DNA from: WHSW01 sp963842795 | Lineage (GTDB): Bacteria > Actinomycetota > Thermoleophilia > Solirubrobacterales > 70-9 | DNA: 64,000 nucleotides | Assembly (NCBI GenBank): GCA_963842795.1 | Contig: CAWJHV010000010.1 | Span: forward strand, 1-64,000 | Direction: 5' to 3' | Shown: one piece after another, positions 1-8,519 of the stretch | Layout: each line of letters opens with the position of its first letter | Numbering within the stretch: the stretch's first letter is position 1 | Translations under genes and position numbers: made by a program | Notes under the pieces: generated by a model | Seen by the model: only the letters and a program-made list of their open reading frames with translations | What the model was told of the DNA's origin: nothing | The model's database searches: none

Positions 1-1276
1 CGCGGCAGCGCACCCGCCTCGGGCGGCGACGTGCTCGCCGAGACCTCGGCGACCGTCATCGGCGACTCCCCGATCGAGCGCACCGACGCGGGCGAACTGC
101 TCGAGCCCGAGCACGAGCTCCTCACGATCAACATGGGCCCGCACCACCCCGCGACCCACGGCGTCCTGCGCCTACTGGTCAGCCTCCGTGGCGAGACGGT
201 GATCGACCTGAAGCCGATCGTCGGCTACGTCCACACCGGGATCGAGAAGTCGTGCGAGGACAAGAGCTACTGGAAGGTGATCCCGTTCGTCGAGCGCATG
301 GACTACCTCTCCTACTTCTTCAACATGCAGGCCTTCTGCGGCGCTGTCGAGCAGCTGCTCGAGCTCGAGATCCCGCCCCGCGCGGCGTACCTGCGCATGA
401 TCCACCTCGAGCTCAACCGGATCCACTCGCACCTGTTCTGGATCGGGACCACGGCGCTCGACCTCGGCGCGGTCTCGATGCTCTGGTACGCGCTGCGCGA
501 GCGCGACACGATCATCGACCTGTTCGAGATGTCGACCGGGCAGCGCATGCACACCCGCTACTTCCAGGTCGGCGGCGTCTTCGAGGACATCCCGCTCGGG
601 TTCGAGCAGAAGCTGCGCGAGTTCTGCACCGAGATGCCGACCCGGGTCGAGCCAGTACGAGGCGCTGCTGGACCGCAACGAGATCTTCCTCCAGCGCACC
701 AAGGGGGTCGGGATCGTGCCCCGCGAGCGGCTGCTCGAGCTCGGGGTCACCGGACCGCTGCTGCGCGCCTCCGGCGAGCCCTGGGACCTGCGCAAGGCGG
801 ACCCGTCTCTCGCCTATGGCGACGTCGACTTCAAGATCCCGGTCGGCACGGTCGGCGACGGCTACGACCGTTACCGCTGCCGGATGCAGGAGATGCGCGA
901 GTCGGTTCGGATCATCGAGCAGTGCCTCGACGGGCTCCCGGACGGACCGTGGATCGCCGACGACCGCAAAGTCGTGCTCCCGCCGCGGGACGAGCTCTCG
1001 ACCTCGATGGAGGCGCTGATCCACCACTTCAAGCTCGTCACCGAGGGCTTCCGGGTGCCGCCGGGCGAGATCTATTACGCGATCGAGGGGCCGCGCGGCG
1101 AGCTCGGCTGCTACTTGCTCGCCGACGGCTCGGCGAGGCCGGCCCGGGTCCACTTTCGCGACCCCTCCTTCGTCAACCTGCAGATGCTCAAGGACATGTC
1201 GGTGGGCGGCTACGTCGCCGACCTGATCCAGAACCTCGGGATGTTGGATCCGATCCTCGGCGGAGTGGACCGATGA
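1..1276 (+). CDS. nuoD: NADH-quinone oxidoreductase subunit D (one frameshift)
   Basis: This is the 49-kDa quinone-site subunit of complex I, in the peripheral arm. The family signature MGPHHPATHGVLRL follows an acidic N-terminal stretch, and further on come ELNRIHSHLFWIGT, MSTGQRMHTRYFQVGG and, at the C-terminus, DPSFVNLQMLKDMSVGGYVADLIQNLG. The frame is open from base 1, so the true start may lie left of the window; a GTG at 31 is the first internal candidate and gives about 414 residues, normal for NuoD. The frame breaks near 652, where one extra C (gtcgag-c-cagtac) separates PTRVE from QYEALLDRNEIFLQR. Sense is preserved on both sides, so this is probably a sequencing error. It is the first gene of the nuo run in this window. 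NuoA, B and C are expected to the left but are not visible. Confidence 0.93.
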
Positions 1277-1320
1277 GGAATAACTCGCGCCACGTCCTCC
1301 GCTCTCGCCTTGAATCAATG

Positions 1321-1345
1321 GTCCGCGGCTCCGCCGCGGACTTTT
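1321..1345 (+). terminator. Terminator-like hairpin between nuoD and nuoE
   Basis: In the 109-bp gap between nuoD and nuoE, arms GTCCGCGGC and GCCGCGGAC (1321-1329 and 1333-1341) form a perfect 9-bp stem with a three-base loop, followed at once by TTTT at 1342-1345. This is the shape of an intrinsic terminator, but it sits inside an operon whose downstream genes must be transcribed. It may be an attenuator or a processing site. The T-tract is short, so strong termination is not certain. Confidence 0.55.
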
Positions 1346-1385
1346 CATGCTGCTTCCGCGTCCGGGCGTGCCCGGTGGGTGCTCG

Positions 1386-2102
1386 ATGAGCTCCGAGATC
1401 CAACCGCCTGCGCACCTGATGGAGCCGACTGACGACCTCTCGGCCGAGGAGCGGCGGGAGCTGATCGCCTCGATGCGGCCGCAGGACGCCGAGGGGGTGC
1501 CGGAGCTGCACGAGGTCGACGTGCCGGCCGAGCTCCGCGAGCAGATCGAGGAGTCGATGTCGCGCTATCCGCAGCTGCGATCGGCGACGATCCCGGTGCT
1601 CTGGGCGGTCCAGCGCCACTACGGCTGGTGCTCGCCGGAGGGGCTGCGCGAGGCGGCGGCCGTGATGGGCGTGACCCCCGCATACCTGGAGTCGGTGGCG
1701 AGCTTCTACGACCTCTTCGCGACCTCGCCGATCGGCCGCCACCGGGTCCTGGTCTGCCACAACATCTCCTGCTGGATGCAGGGCGCGGACGAACTGCTGG
1801 AGGCGTTCTGCGAGGCGACGGGGGCCGACCACCACGACGCCGACCACCACGGGGCGAGCTCGCCCGACGGCGAGTTCTTCGTCAAGGGCTTCGAGTGTCT
1901 CGGCGCCTGCGACATCGCCCCGATGGTCTCGATCGACCAGCGCTACTACGGCCCTCTCGACGGCGGCGACGCGCTCGCGGCGATCGAGGCCGTGCGCGCC
2001 GGCGCCGAGCCGCTGCCGGAGAAGGAGATCTCGCTCCGCCGCGCCGCCGGCGGCCCCGAGCCACCGCCCGACCCGCGCCTGGAGGGAACTGACGTTGCCT
2101 GA
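1386..2102 (+). CDS. nuoE: NADH-quinone oxidoreductase subunit E
   Basis: This is the thioredoxin-like [2Fe-2S] subunit of the NADH dehydrogenase module, 238 residues from the ATG at 1386. An N-terminal helical region contains LREQIEESMSRYPQLRSATIPVLW and AVQRHYGWCSPEGL. The cluster ligands are visible as VCHNISC (Cys-x4-Cys) and FECLGACDIAP (Cys-x3-Cys), the usual four-cysteine pattern. The 39-codon extension to an earlier ATG at 1347 starts directly after the hairpin and has no ribosome-binding site, so 1386 is preferred. An Asp/His-rich insert (ADHHDADHHGASSPDGE) separates the two cysteine pairs. Its stop overlaps the TTG start of nuoF by 8 bp. Confidence 0.95.
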   Translation: MSSEIQPPAHLMEPTDDLSAEERRELIASMRPQDAEGVPELHEVDVPAELREQIEESMSRYPQLRSATIPVLWAVQRHYGWCSPEGLREAAAVMGVTPAYLESVASFYDLFATSPIGRHRVLVCHNISCWMQGADELLEAFCEATGADHHDADHHGASSPDGEFFVKGFECLGACDIAPMVSIDQRYYGPLDGGDALAAIEAVRAGAEPLPEKEISLRRAAGGPEPPPDPRLEGTDVA

Positions 2103-3417
2103 GACCAGGTTGCTGTTCCGCCACATCGACGACCCCGGGCTGGCGTCGATCGACGGCTACCGGCGCCGCGGCGGCTACCGGGCGCTGGAGCGGGCGTTCA
2201 GGGAGCTCGACCCGGCGGAGCTGATCGGCACCTTCGAGGAATCCGGCCTGCGCGGCCGCGGCGGGGCCGGCTTCTCGATGGGCAAGAAGGGCTCCTTCCT
2301 GCCCCGCGGCGAGATGAGCAAGTACGTCTGCTGCAACGCGGACGAGTCCGAGCCGGGCGCGTTCAAGGACCGCGAGCTGATGATGAAGAACCCGCACCAG
2401 CTGATCGAGGGGGTCGCGATCGCGGCCATGGCGGTCGGCGCCGGGCACGCGTTCATCTTCATCCGCGGCGAGTACTGGGAGGTCGCCGACATCCTCGACC
2501 GCGCGGTCGCCGAGGCCTACGACGCCAACTACCTCGGCCGCAACGTGCTCGACACCGGGATCCCGGTCGAGCTCGTCGTCCACCGCGGAGCCGGTGCCTA
2601 CATCTGCGGTGAGGAGACGGCGCTGCTGGACGCGCTCGAGGGCAAGCGGGGCAACCCGCGGCTGAAGCCGCCGTTCCCGGCGATCCAGGGCCTCTACGAC
2701 GGCCCGACGCTGATCAACAACGTCGAGACGCTCTCGAACCTCCCCCACATCGTCACCAACGGCTCCAACTGGTTCAAGAGCTTCGGCACCGAGCAGTCGC
2801 CCGGTACGAAGGTGGTGTCGGTCTCGGGCTGCGTCCAGCGTCCGGGCAACTACGAGATCGAGCTCGGGATCCCCTCCCGGGAGCTGATCTTCGACCTCGC
2901 GGGTGGCCCCGCGGAGGGCCGGCGGGTGAAGGCCTGGTTCCCGGGCGGCTCCTCGTCGCCGGTCCTGACCGAGGCCGAGCTCGACCTGCCGTACAGCTTC
3001 GAGGCGATGGCCCAGGCCGGCTCGATGCTCGGCTCCGGCTCGATCATCATCGCCGACGACACGGTCTCGATCCCGGAGCTGGCGCTGCGGACGGCCCGCT
3101 TCTACCACCACGAGTCGTGCGGCAAGTGCACCCCCTGTCGCGAGGGCACCAACTGGACGGTGAAGATGCTCGAGCGGGTCACCCGCGGCGAGGCGACCCC
3201 GATGGACCTCGACATCATCGCCTCGGTGCAGGAGAACATCATCGGGCACTGCCTCTGCGTGCTCGGCGACTCGATGGCGATGCCGGTCGGGGCGATGGTG
3301 GCCAAGTTCCGCGGCGAGTTCGAGCATGCGATCGAGCAGGCCCGGACGAGCGGCGCTGGCGAGCTCGACCACTCCCCGATCGACCGTCCCCTGACGACGG
3401 GAGCGCAGGCAGCTTGA
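2095..3417 (+). CDS. nuoF: NADH-quinone oxidoreductase subunit F
   Basis: This is the FMN- and NADH-binding subunit that takes hydride from NADH. The 440-residue length is typical. The FMN/NAD loop is GLRGRGGAGFSMGKK, followed by CNADESEPGAFKDRELM and GAYICGEETALLDALEG. The N3 [4Fe-4S] ligands are ESCGKCTPCREGT plus the later cysteine in IIGHCLCVLGD. Translation starts at a TTG at 2095, with GGAGGG a few bases upstream. The overlap with nuoE on one side and with nuoG (four bases, TTGA) on the other points to translational coupling. No frameshift is seen. Confidence 0.97.
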   Translation: MPETRLLFRHIDDPGLASIDGYRRRGGYRALERAFRELDPAELIGTFEESGLRGRGGAGFSMGKKGSFLPRGEMSKYVCCNADESEPGAFKDRELMMKNPHQLIEGVAIAAMAVGAGHAFIFIRGEYWEVADILDRAVAEAYDANYLGRNVLDTGIPVELVVHRGAGAYICGEETALLDALEGKRGNPRLKPPFPAIQGLYDGPTLINNVETLSNLPHIVTNGSNWFKSFGTEQSPGTKVVSVSGCVQRPGNYEIELGIPSRELIFDLAGGPAEGRRVKAWFPGGSSSPVLTEAELDLPYSFEAMAQAGSMLGSGSIIIADDTVSIPELALRTARFYHHESCGKCTPCREGTNWTVKMLERVTRGEATPMDLDIIASVQENIIGHCLCVLGDSMAMPVGAMVAKFRGEFEHAIEQARTSGAGELDHSPIDRPLTTGAQAA

Positions 3418-5855
3418 GCGCCGAGAAGATCACCCTGGTCGTCGACGGGCTGGAGGTCAACGCGACCGAGGGCGAGATGCTGGTGGACGCCGCCAAGGGG
3501 GGCGACGTCGAGATCCCCGTCTTCTGTTACGAGCCGAAGCTGGGCGGCCCGGTCGGCGCCTGCCGGATGTGCCTGGTGGAGATCGAGGGGATCCCGAAGC
3601 TCCAGACGGCCTGCTCCACCCCGGTCCGCGACGGGATGGTCGTCTACACCCGCACCGATCGGGTGATCGGGGCCCAGAACGCGGTGGTCGAGTTCCTGCT
3701 CGTCAACCACCCGCTCGACTGCCCGGTCTGCGACAAGGGCGGCGAGTGCCCGCTCCAGGACATCGCGATGGGCTGGGGCGCGGGGCGCAGCCGCGTGATC
3801 GATCCCAAGCGCCACTTCCGCAAGCCGGTGCCGCTTTCGCCGCTGGTGCGGATCGACCGCGAGCGCTGCATCCTCTGCTACCGCTGCGTGCGCTTCAGCC
3901 AGGAGGTCGCCGAGGACGAGCAGCTGCAGCTGCTCGAGCGCGGGTCGCAGAGCTACGTCGGCACCTTCGACGAGCGCCCCTACATCGCCCCCTTCCACGG
4001 CAACATCATCGAGCTCTGCCCCGTCGGGGCGCTGACCTCGGAGGCCTACCGCTTTCGCGCCCGGCCGTGGGACATCGAGGACTCGGGCTCGATCTGCACC
4101 CTGTGCCCGAGCCAGTGCAACGTGCTGTTCACGGTGCGCGACGAGCGCATCGAGCGCGTGCTGGCGCGCGACAACCACGAGGTCGACAACGGCTGGCTCT
4201 GCGACAAGGGCCGCTTCGGGTTCCAGATGGTCGCGTCTGCCGAGCGGATCACCGAGCCCCGGCTCGGCGGCAACCGCGCCGGCTGGGAGCAGGCGCTAGA
4301 GGCCGCCGCGTCGAAGCTCGGCGCCGGGCGAGGGCGAATCGCCGCGATCGTCGGCGGCGAGGCCTCCAACGAGGAGGCCTACCTGACCCAGCGGATCGTC
4401 CGCGAGGCCCTCGGCTCCCCGCACGTGACCTCCCTCGACGAGCTCGGCGGCGGCGCGTTGGCGCCACTCTCGGCGCCGGAGATGGGCGCCTCGATCGCCG
4501 CCATCGACGGGGCCGAGTCGGTGCTCCTGGTCGGGGCCGACCCGCTCAACTCGATGCCGATCCTCGACCTGCGCCTGCGCAAGGCCGTGCGGCACTCGAA
4601 CCTGCGCCTGGTGATCGCCTCCGACCACCCGACCGCGCTCGACGGCGGCGCCGAGGAGACTGCGCGCTACCTCCCGGGCGAAGCCGCACCCTTCCTCGCC
4701 GCGTTGGCCGACCAGCTCATCCCTGAGCGAACCGCACGCACGCCCGCAGGCGAAGCCGAGGACGAGGCGGGACTTGTTGGCGATGCCGAACGCATCGCCG
4801 GCGAGCTGCGCCCTGGCAAGACCCTCGTGATCTGGGGCGAGGGGCTCGGCCGCGGACGCGACGGCGAGGCGGCCCTGCGGTCGCTGCTCGAGATCTGCCG
4901 GTCACTCGACTGCTCATCCGAGGGCGGCGGCGCCTTCTCGGTCCCCACCGGCTCCAACGCCCGCGGTGTCCGCGAGGTCGGCTGCCTCCCCGGCCACGGC
5001 CCGGGGTTCGCGCCGGCCGAGCGCGGCCGCGACCTCGATGGGATCAAGCAGGGCCTGCTCGACGGCGAGCTCGACGGCCTGATCCTGCTCCAGGCAGACC
5101 CCGTGCGCGAGCTTCCCGACGGCCCGGGCTGGGCCGAGGCCCTCCGCCGCGCCCGCACCGTCGTCGCGATCTCCTCCTTCGACGACGCCTCGACCAAGGC
5201 CGCCGACATGGTCCTGCCCGCCGAGGCCTACGCCGAGAAGGAGGGCACGGTCACCCACCCCGACGGCCGTCTCCAGCGCCTGCGACCCGCCGTCCCCCGC
5301 CCCGGCCTCGTGCGCCCGATCTGGCAGGTGCTGGCGGAGCTCGCCGCCGCGCTCGGCGACGAGACCGGGATCGAGTCCGCCCCCGACGCCCTCACGGCCA
5401 TCGGCTCCCAGGTCCCCTTCTACGCCGGCCTCACCCCGGACGAGATCGGGGGTACCGGGGTGCGTTGGCAGACGCGGCAGCCGGCGGCGAGCTTCGACGC
5501 CGGCGCGCCCGAGAGTGATGCGCCTTCCGTCGTTCGTCGCTCGGACGAATCCGGCGGTGGGCTGCGCCTGGGGACCTATCGCAACCTGTGGGCGAGCGAG
5601 GTCACCGAGCGCAACGCGGCCCTGAGATTCCTGACCCCCGAGCAGATCGTGGAGCTGGCCGTGGCGGACGCCGAGCGCCTCGGGCTGGCCGACGGAGATC
5701 AGGTGGAGGTGCGGTCGAACGGGTCGAGCGTCCGTGCGCGGGTGGCGCTGCGGGCGCGGATGCGGCCCGGGGCGGCGTTCCTGATCGAGGGCACGGCGAC
5801 CGAGAACGCGAACCGCCTCAACGGCGCCGAGGTCGTCGAGATCCAGAAGCTGTGA
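3414..5855 (+). CDS. nuoG: NADH-quinone oxidoreductase subunit G
   Basis: This is the large iron-sulfur subunit of complex I, 813 residues from a TTG that shares bases with the nuoF stop. The N-terminus carries the [2Fe-2S] motif CYEPKLGGPVGACRMC. It is followed by the N5-type ligands HPLDCPVCDKGGECPLQD and by a ferredoxin-type CILCYRCVRF that closes with the cysteine in ELCPVGALTS. A further CTLCPSQCN plus GWLCDKG indicates the extra N7 cluster found in some bacterial NuoG. The rest resembles the molybdopterin oxidoreductase fold without cofactor, with a C-terminal molydopterin-binding-like domain (VEVRSNGSSVRARVALRARMRPG). The stop overlaps the nuoH GTG. Confidence 0.95.
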   Translation: MSAEKITLVVDGLEVNATEGEMLVDAAKGGDVEIPVFCYEPKLGGPVGACRMCLVEIEGIPKLQTACSTPVRDGMVVYTRTDRVIGAQNAVVEFLLVNHPLDCPVCDKGGECPLQDIAMGWGAGRSRVIDPKRHFRKPVPLSPLVRIDRERCILCYRCVRFSQEVAEDEQLQLLERGSQSYVGTFDERPYIAPFHGNIIELCPVGALTSEAYRFRARPWDIEDSGSICTLCPSQCNVLFTVRDERIERVLARDNHEVDNGWLCDKGRFGFQMVASAERITEPRLGGNRAGWEQALEAAASKLGAGRGRIAAIVGGEASNEEAYLTQRIVREALGSPHVTSLDELGGGALAPLSAPEMGASIAAIDGAESVLLVGADPLNSMPILDLRLRKAVRHSNLRLVIASDHPTALDGGAEETARYLPGEAAPFLAALADQLIPERTARTPAGEAEDEAGLVGDAERIAGELRPGKTLVIWGEGLGRGRDGEAALRSLLEICRSLDCSSEGGGAFSVPTGSNARGVREVGCLPGHGPGFAPAERGRDLDGIKQGLLDGELDGLILLQADPVRELPDGPGWAEALRRARTVVAISSFDDASTKAADMVLPAEAYAEKEGTVTHPDGRLQRLRPAVPRPGLVRPIWQVLAELAAALGDETGIESAPDALTAIGSQVPFYAGLTPDEIGGTGVRWQTRQPAASFDAGAPESDAPSVVRRSDESGGGLRLGTYRNLWASEVTERNAALRFLTPEQIVELAVADAERLGLADGDQVEVRSNGSSVRARVALRARMRPGAAFLIEGTATENANRLNGAEVVEIQKL

Positions 5856-6850
5856 TCCCGTTCGCCGACACCAACTTCGTCGAAGCGACCTGGATCATGG
5901 TCGTGAAGTCGATCGTCATCTTCCTCGTCGTCTTCATGATCGTCCCGGTGCTGACGGTGGTCGAGCGCAAGCTGATCGGCCGCTTCCAGCACCGCTACGG
6001 CCCGAACCGGGTCGGGCCGGTCGGGCTACTGCAGCCGGTCGCCGACATTCTCAAGCTCGTCGGCAAGCAGGTCTTCCGCCCGGATGCCGCGATCCCGCTG
6101 CTGTATGCGATCGGCCCGGCGCTGGTGATCTTCTCGGCGATCACGACGCTCGCGATCATCCCCTTCGGCAACGTCAAGGACGGGGTCGGCTTCTACGGGA
6201 TCGACGTCCCGATCGGGGTCCTCTACTTCTTCGCGTTCGGCTCGCTGTCGTTCTACGGCCTGCTGCTCTCGGGCTGGTCGTCGGGCTCGAAGTTCAGCTT
6301 CCTCGGGGCGATGCGCTCGGCCGCGCAGCTGATCTCCTACGAGATCGCGATGGGCCTCTCGCTGCTCGGGGTGATCATGATGGCCGGCTCGCTGTCGCTG
6401 GTGTCGATCGTCGAGGCCCAGGGCGAGGTCTGGTACATCGTCCCCCAGATCATCGGCTTCCTGATCTTCATGCTCGCCGGCTTCGCGGAGACCAACCGGG
6501 CGCCGTTCGACCTGCCGGAGGCCGACGCCGAGCTCGTCCAGGGGTTCCAGACCGAGTACGGCGGCACCCGCTTCGGCGCGTTCCTGCTCGCCGAGTACCT
6601 GGAGATGTTCGTGGTCTCGGGGATCGCCGTGTCCTTCTTCCTCGGCGGCTGGATGGGCCCGGGCCCCGGCTGGCTCGACCCGATCTGGATGATCGCCAAG
6701 ATCCTGGCGCTGATCATGATCTTCATCTGGGTGCGGGCGACGCTGCCGCGGCTGCGCTACGACCAGCTGATGAGCCTCGGCTGGAAGGTCCTGCTGCCGC
6801 TGGCCACCCTCAACATCCTCGTGACCGCGGTCCTGGTGGTGGTCCTGTGA
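5852..6850 (+). CDS. nuoH: NADH-quinone oxidoreductase subunit H
   Basis: This membrane subunit forms the quinone chamber next to NuoB/D. The 332-residue protein begins at a GTG overlapping the nuoG stop. Diagnostic stretches are VERKLIGRFQHRYGPNRVGP, LLQPVADILKLVGKQ, GSLSFYGLLLSGWSSGSKF, AETNRAPFDLPEADAELV and the EYGGTRFGAFLLAEYLEMF helix. About eight hydrophobic helices are visible. The stop TGA overlaps the GTG of the repeat reading frame that follows (GTGA), so the repeat array begins exactly at the end of this gene. Confidence 0.96.
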   Translation: MIPFADTNFVEATWIMVVKSIVIFLVVFMIVPVLTVVERKLIGRFQHRYGPNRVGPVGLLQPVADILKLVGKQVFRPDAAIPLLYAIGPALVIFSAITTLAIIPFGNVKDGVGFYGIDVPIGVLYFFAFGSLSFYGLLLSGWSSGSKFSFLGAMRSAAQLISYEIAMGLSLLGVIMMAGSLSLVSIVEAQGEVWYIVPQIIGFLIFMLAGFAETNRAPFDLPEADAELVQGFQTEYGGTRFGAFLLAEYLEMFVVSGIAVSFFLGGWMGPGPGWLDPIWMIAKILALIMIFIWVRATLPRLRYDQLMSLGWKVLLPLATLNILVTAVLVVVL

Positions 6851-7062
6851 TCGCGGCGTCCGAAGGACGGCGCGGAGGCCCGCCGCTGTCGAGGCGGCTG
6901 GTGATCGCGGCGTCCGAAGGACGGCGCGGAGGCCCGCCGCTGTCGAGGCGGCTGGTGATCGCGGCGTCCGAAGGACGGCGCGGAGGCCCGCCGCTGTCGA
7001 GGCGGCTGGTGATCGCGGCGTCCGAAGGACGGCGCGGAGGCCCGCCGCTGTTGAGGCGGCTT
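6847..7062 (+). repeat. Four-copy 54-bp tandem repeat between nuoH and nuoI
   Basis: Units lie at 6847-6900, 6901-6954, 6955-7008 and 7009-7062. The first three are identical and the last differs only near its end (ctgtTgag...ctT). There are no spacers. Each unit starts GTGATCGCGGCG and carries two small inverted repeats: CGTCC-GAA-GGACG, and GCCGC-(7 nt)-GCGGC. The unit length is a multiple of three, so adding or losing a copy keeps the frame open. Near-perfect identity implies recent expansion or gene conversion. Confidence 0.97.
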
Positions 7063-7068
7063 ATATGA
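6847..7068 (+). CDS. 73-codon repeat reading frame bridging nuoH and nuoI
   Basis: An open frame runs from a GTG overlapping the nuoH stop to a TGA overlapping the nuoI ATG (ATGA). It encodes four copies of an 18-residue unit containing VIAASEGRRGGPPLSRRL. The coupling at both ends is what one sees between real nuo genes here. The peptide is basic and low in complexity, with no recognised domain or membrane segment. It may be a genuine small protein, or it may simply be a translated spacer that lets ribosomes pass from nuoH to nuoI. I do not recognise it and assign no function. Confidence 0.4.
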   Translation: MIAASEGRRGGPPLSRRLVIAASEGRRGGPPLSRRLVIAASEGRRGGPPLSRRLVIAASEGRRGGPPLLRRLI

Positions 7069-7625
7069 GTGAGAACGGCAAGCCCGAGTTCCCCTACCTC
7101 AAGGACGCCGAGGAGGTCGTCTCGGTCCAGCGCGGGCCCGAGCCGGGAGGGGCCAAGGGCGCCTATCGCGCGTTCGGCGAGACGCTGCGGGGGCTGAAGA
7201 CGACGCTGGCCCGGGTGATCGAAGGGCCGATGACGATCCAGTACCCGGAGGAGAAGACCCCGGTCTACCCCCGCTTCCGCGGCCGTCACAAGCTCCACCG
7301 CTTCGAGGACACGGGGCTCGAGAAATGCGTCGGCTGCTCGCTCTGCGCGGCGGCCTGCCCCGCCGACTGCATCCGCGTCGTCGCCGCCGAGAACGATCCC
7401 GACGACCGGGTCTCGGCCGGGGAGCGCTACGCCGCGGTCTACGAGATCAACCTCGCCCGCTGCATCTTCTGCGGCTACTGCGAGGTGGCGTGCCCGTTTG
7501 ACGCGATCACCATGGGCCACGAGTACGAGCTCGCCGACTACAACCGGAGCGACCTGATCTTCACGAAGGAGATGCTGCTCGCGGAGCCGATCGAACGGAC
7601 TCCGCTGCGGCGCGAGGGCGAATGA
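7065..7625 (+). CDS. nuoI: NADH-quinone oxidoreductase subunit I
   Basis: This is the ferredoxin-like subunit carrying clusters N6a and N6b between the NuoG and NuoB domains, 186 residues. Two classical 4Fe-4S motifs are seen, CVGCSLCAAACPADC and CIFCGYCEVACPFDAI, preceded by the conserved PRFRGRHKLHRFEDTGLEKC region. The ATG at 7065 overlaps the stop of the repeat frame. No good Shine-Dalgarno lies in the repeat, so initiation probably depends on coupling. Confidence 0.96.
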   Translation: MSENGKPEFPYLKDAEEVVSVQRGPEPGGAKGAYRAFGETLRGLKTTLARVIEGPMTIQYPEEKTPVYPRFRGRHKLHRFEDTGLEKCVGCSLCAAACPADCIRVVAAENDPDDRVSAGERYAAVYEINLARCIFCGYCEVACPFDAITMGHEYELADYNRSDLIFTKEMLLAEPIERTPLRREGE

Positions 7626-7674
7626 GGCGGAGCGGAGCGGAGCCGAGTCGCGCCGCCGTTGAGGCGCCGGGCTA
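7626..7674 (+). other. nuoI-nuoJ spacer with short repeats and hairpin
   Basis: This 49-bp gap holds GGAGC-type direct repeats (gcggagcggagcgg) and a stem GCGCC (7650-7654) / GGCGC (7663-7667). The string ccgttgaggcg resembles the end of the last tandem unit before nuoI (ctgttgaggcg), so the two spacers may share an origin. No ribosome-binding site is evident before the nuoJ GTG. Confidence 0.4.
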
Positions 7675-8220
7675 GTGGTCGAGGTCGCGTTCTTCGCCGG
7701 TGCGATCGGCGCTCTCGGGGGCGCGATCGCGGTGATCGCCCTGCGCAACCCCTTCTACAGCGTGCTGGCGCTGATCGTGCATCTGATCTCGCTGGCGGGC
7801 CTGTTCCTGATCCTGCACGCCGAGTTCATCGCCGCGGCGCAGATCGTCGTCTACGCCGGAGCGGTGATGGTCCTCTACCTGTTCGTCGCCGCCTACGTGG
7901 GCGCGGTGGAGGACCCGATCTGGGAGCCGATCCCCGGCCAGCGGCTGATCGGGCCGCTGCTCGCCGCGGCGCTCTTCGTCGAGGTCTCGATCGCGGTCGT
8001 GGGCACCGGGCTGACCTCGATCGAGTCCGAGGGCCCGACGATCGAGGCGGGCTTCGGCTCGCCGGGGTCGATCGGCAGGCTCCTGCTCGAACGCTTCCTG
8101 ATCGCGTTCGAAGCCGCCTCGATGCTGCTCCTGATCGCCGCGGTCGGCGCGATCGTGCTCGCGGGGCGCAAGCGGCGGGAGGAGGAGTCCCGTCCGGGAT
8201 CCGAGGAGGTGGCCGCGTAA
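7675..8220 (+). CDS. nuoJ: NADH-quinone oxidoreductase subunit J
   Basis: This 181-residue membrane subunit has five hydrophobic helices. It contains the family features NPFYSVLALIVHLISLAGLFLILHAEFIAAAQIVVYAGAVMVLYLF, in which the pi-bulge helix of complex I lies. The C-terminus is charged (GRKRREEESRPGSEEVAA). Translation starts at GTG 7675. The stop overlaps the nuoK ATG (TAATG). Confidence 0.95.
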   Translation: MVEVAFFAGAIGALGGAIAVIALRNPFYSVLALIVHLISLAGLFLILHAEFIAAAQIVVYAGAVMVLYLFVAAYVGAVEDPIWEPIPGQRLIGPLLAAALFVEVSIAVVGTGLTSIESEGPTIEAGFGSPGSIGRLLLERFLIAFEAASMLLLIAAVGAIVLAGRKRREEESRPGSEEVAA

Positions 8221-8519
8221 TGGACGTCTCCTGGTATCTCGTCCTCTCGGCGCTGCTGTTCGCGGTCGGCGCCTGCGGGGTGCTGCTGCGGCGCAGCCCG
8301 CTGGTGATCCTGCTCTGCCTCGAGCTGATGCTGAACGCCGGCAACCTGGCGCTGGTCGCCTTCTCGCGCTCGTCGGGCAACGAGGAGGGGCAGGTGTTCG
8401 CGCTCATCGTCATGGTCGTCGCCGCCTGCGAGGTGGTCGTCGGCCTCGGGCTGATCGTGGCGATGTTCAGGCGCAAGCTGCCGCTGGACGTGGACGAGAT
8501 CCGGGAGCTGCGCGGATGA
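8220..8519 (+). CDS. nuoK: NADH-quinone oxidoreductase subunit K
   Basis: This 99-residue, three-helix membrane subunit is homologous to MrpC. Family marks are LVILLCLELMLNAGNLALV, with the conserved glutamate in helix 2, and VFALIVMVVAACEVVVGLGLIV, with the second conserved glutamate. Both acidic residues used in proton transfer are therefore present. The ATG overlaps the nuoJ stop and its own stop overlaps the nuoL ATG (ATGA). Confidence 0.96.
   Translation: MDVSWYLVLSALLFAVGACGVLLRRSPLVILLCLELMLNAGNLALVAFSRSSGNEEGQVFALIVMVVAACEVVVGLGLIVAMFRRKLPLDVDEIRELRG

Noticed and set aside
6847..7062. Possible CRISPR array
   Set aside because: The units are contiguous 54-bp copies with no unique spacers and no cas genes nearby; this is a plain tandem repeat.
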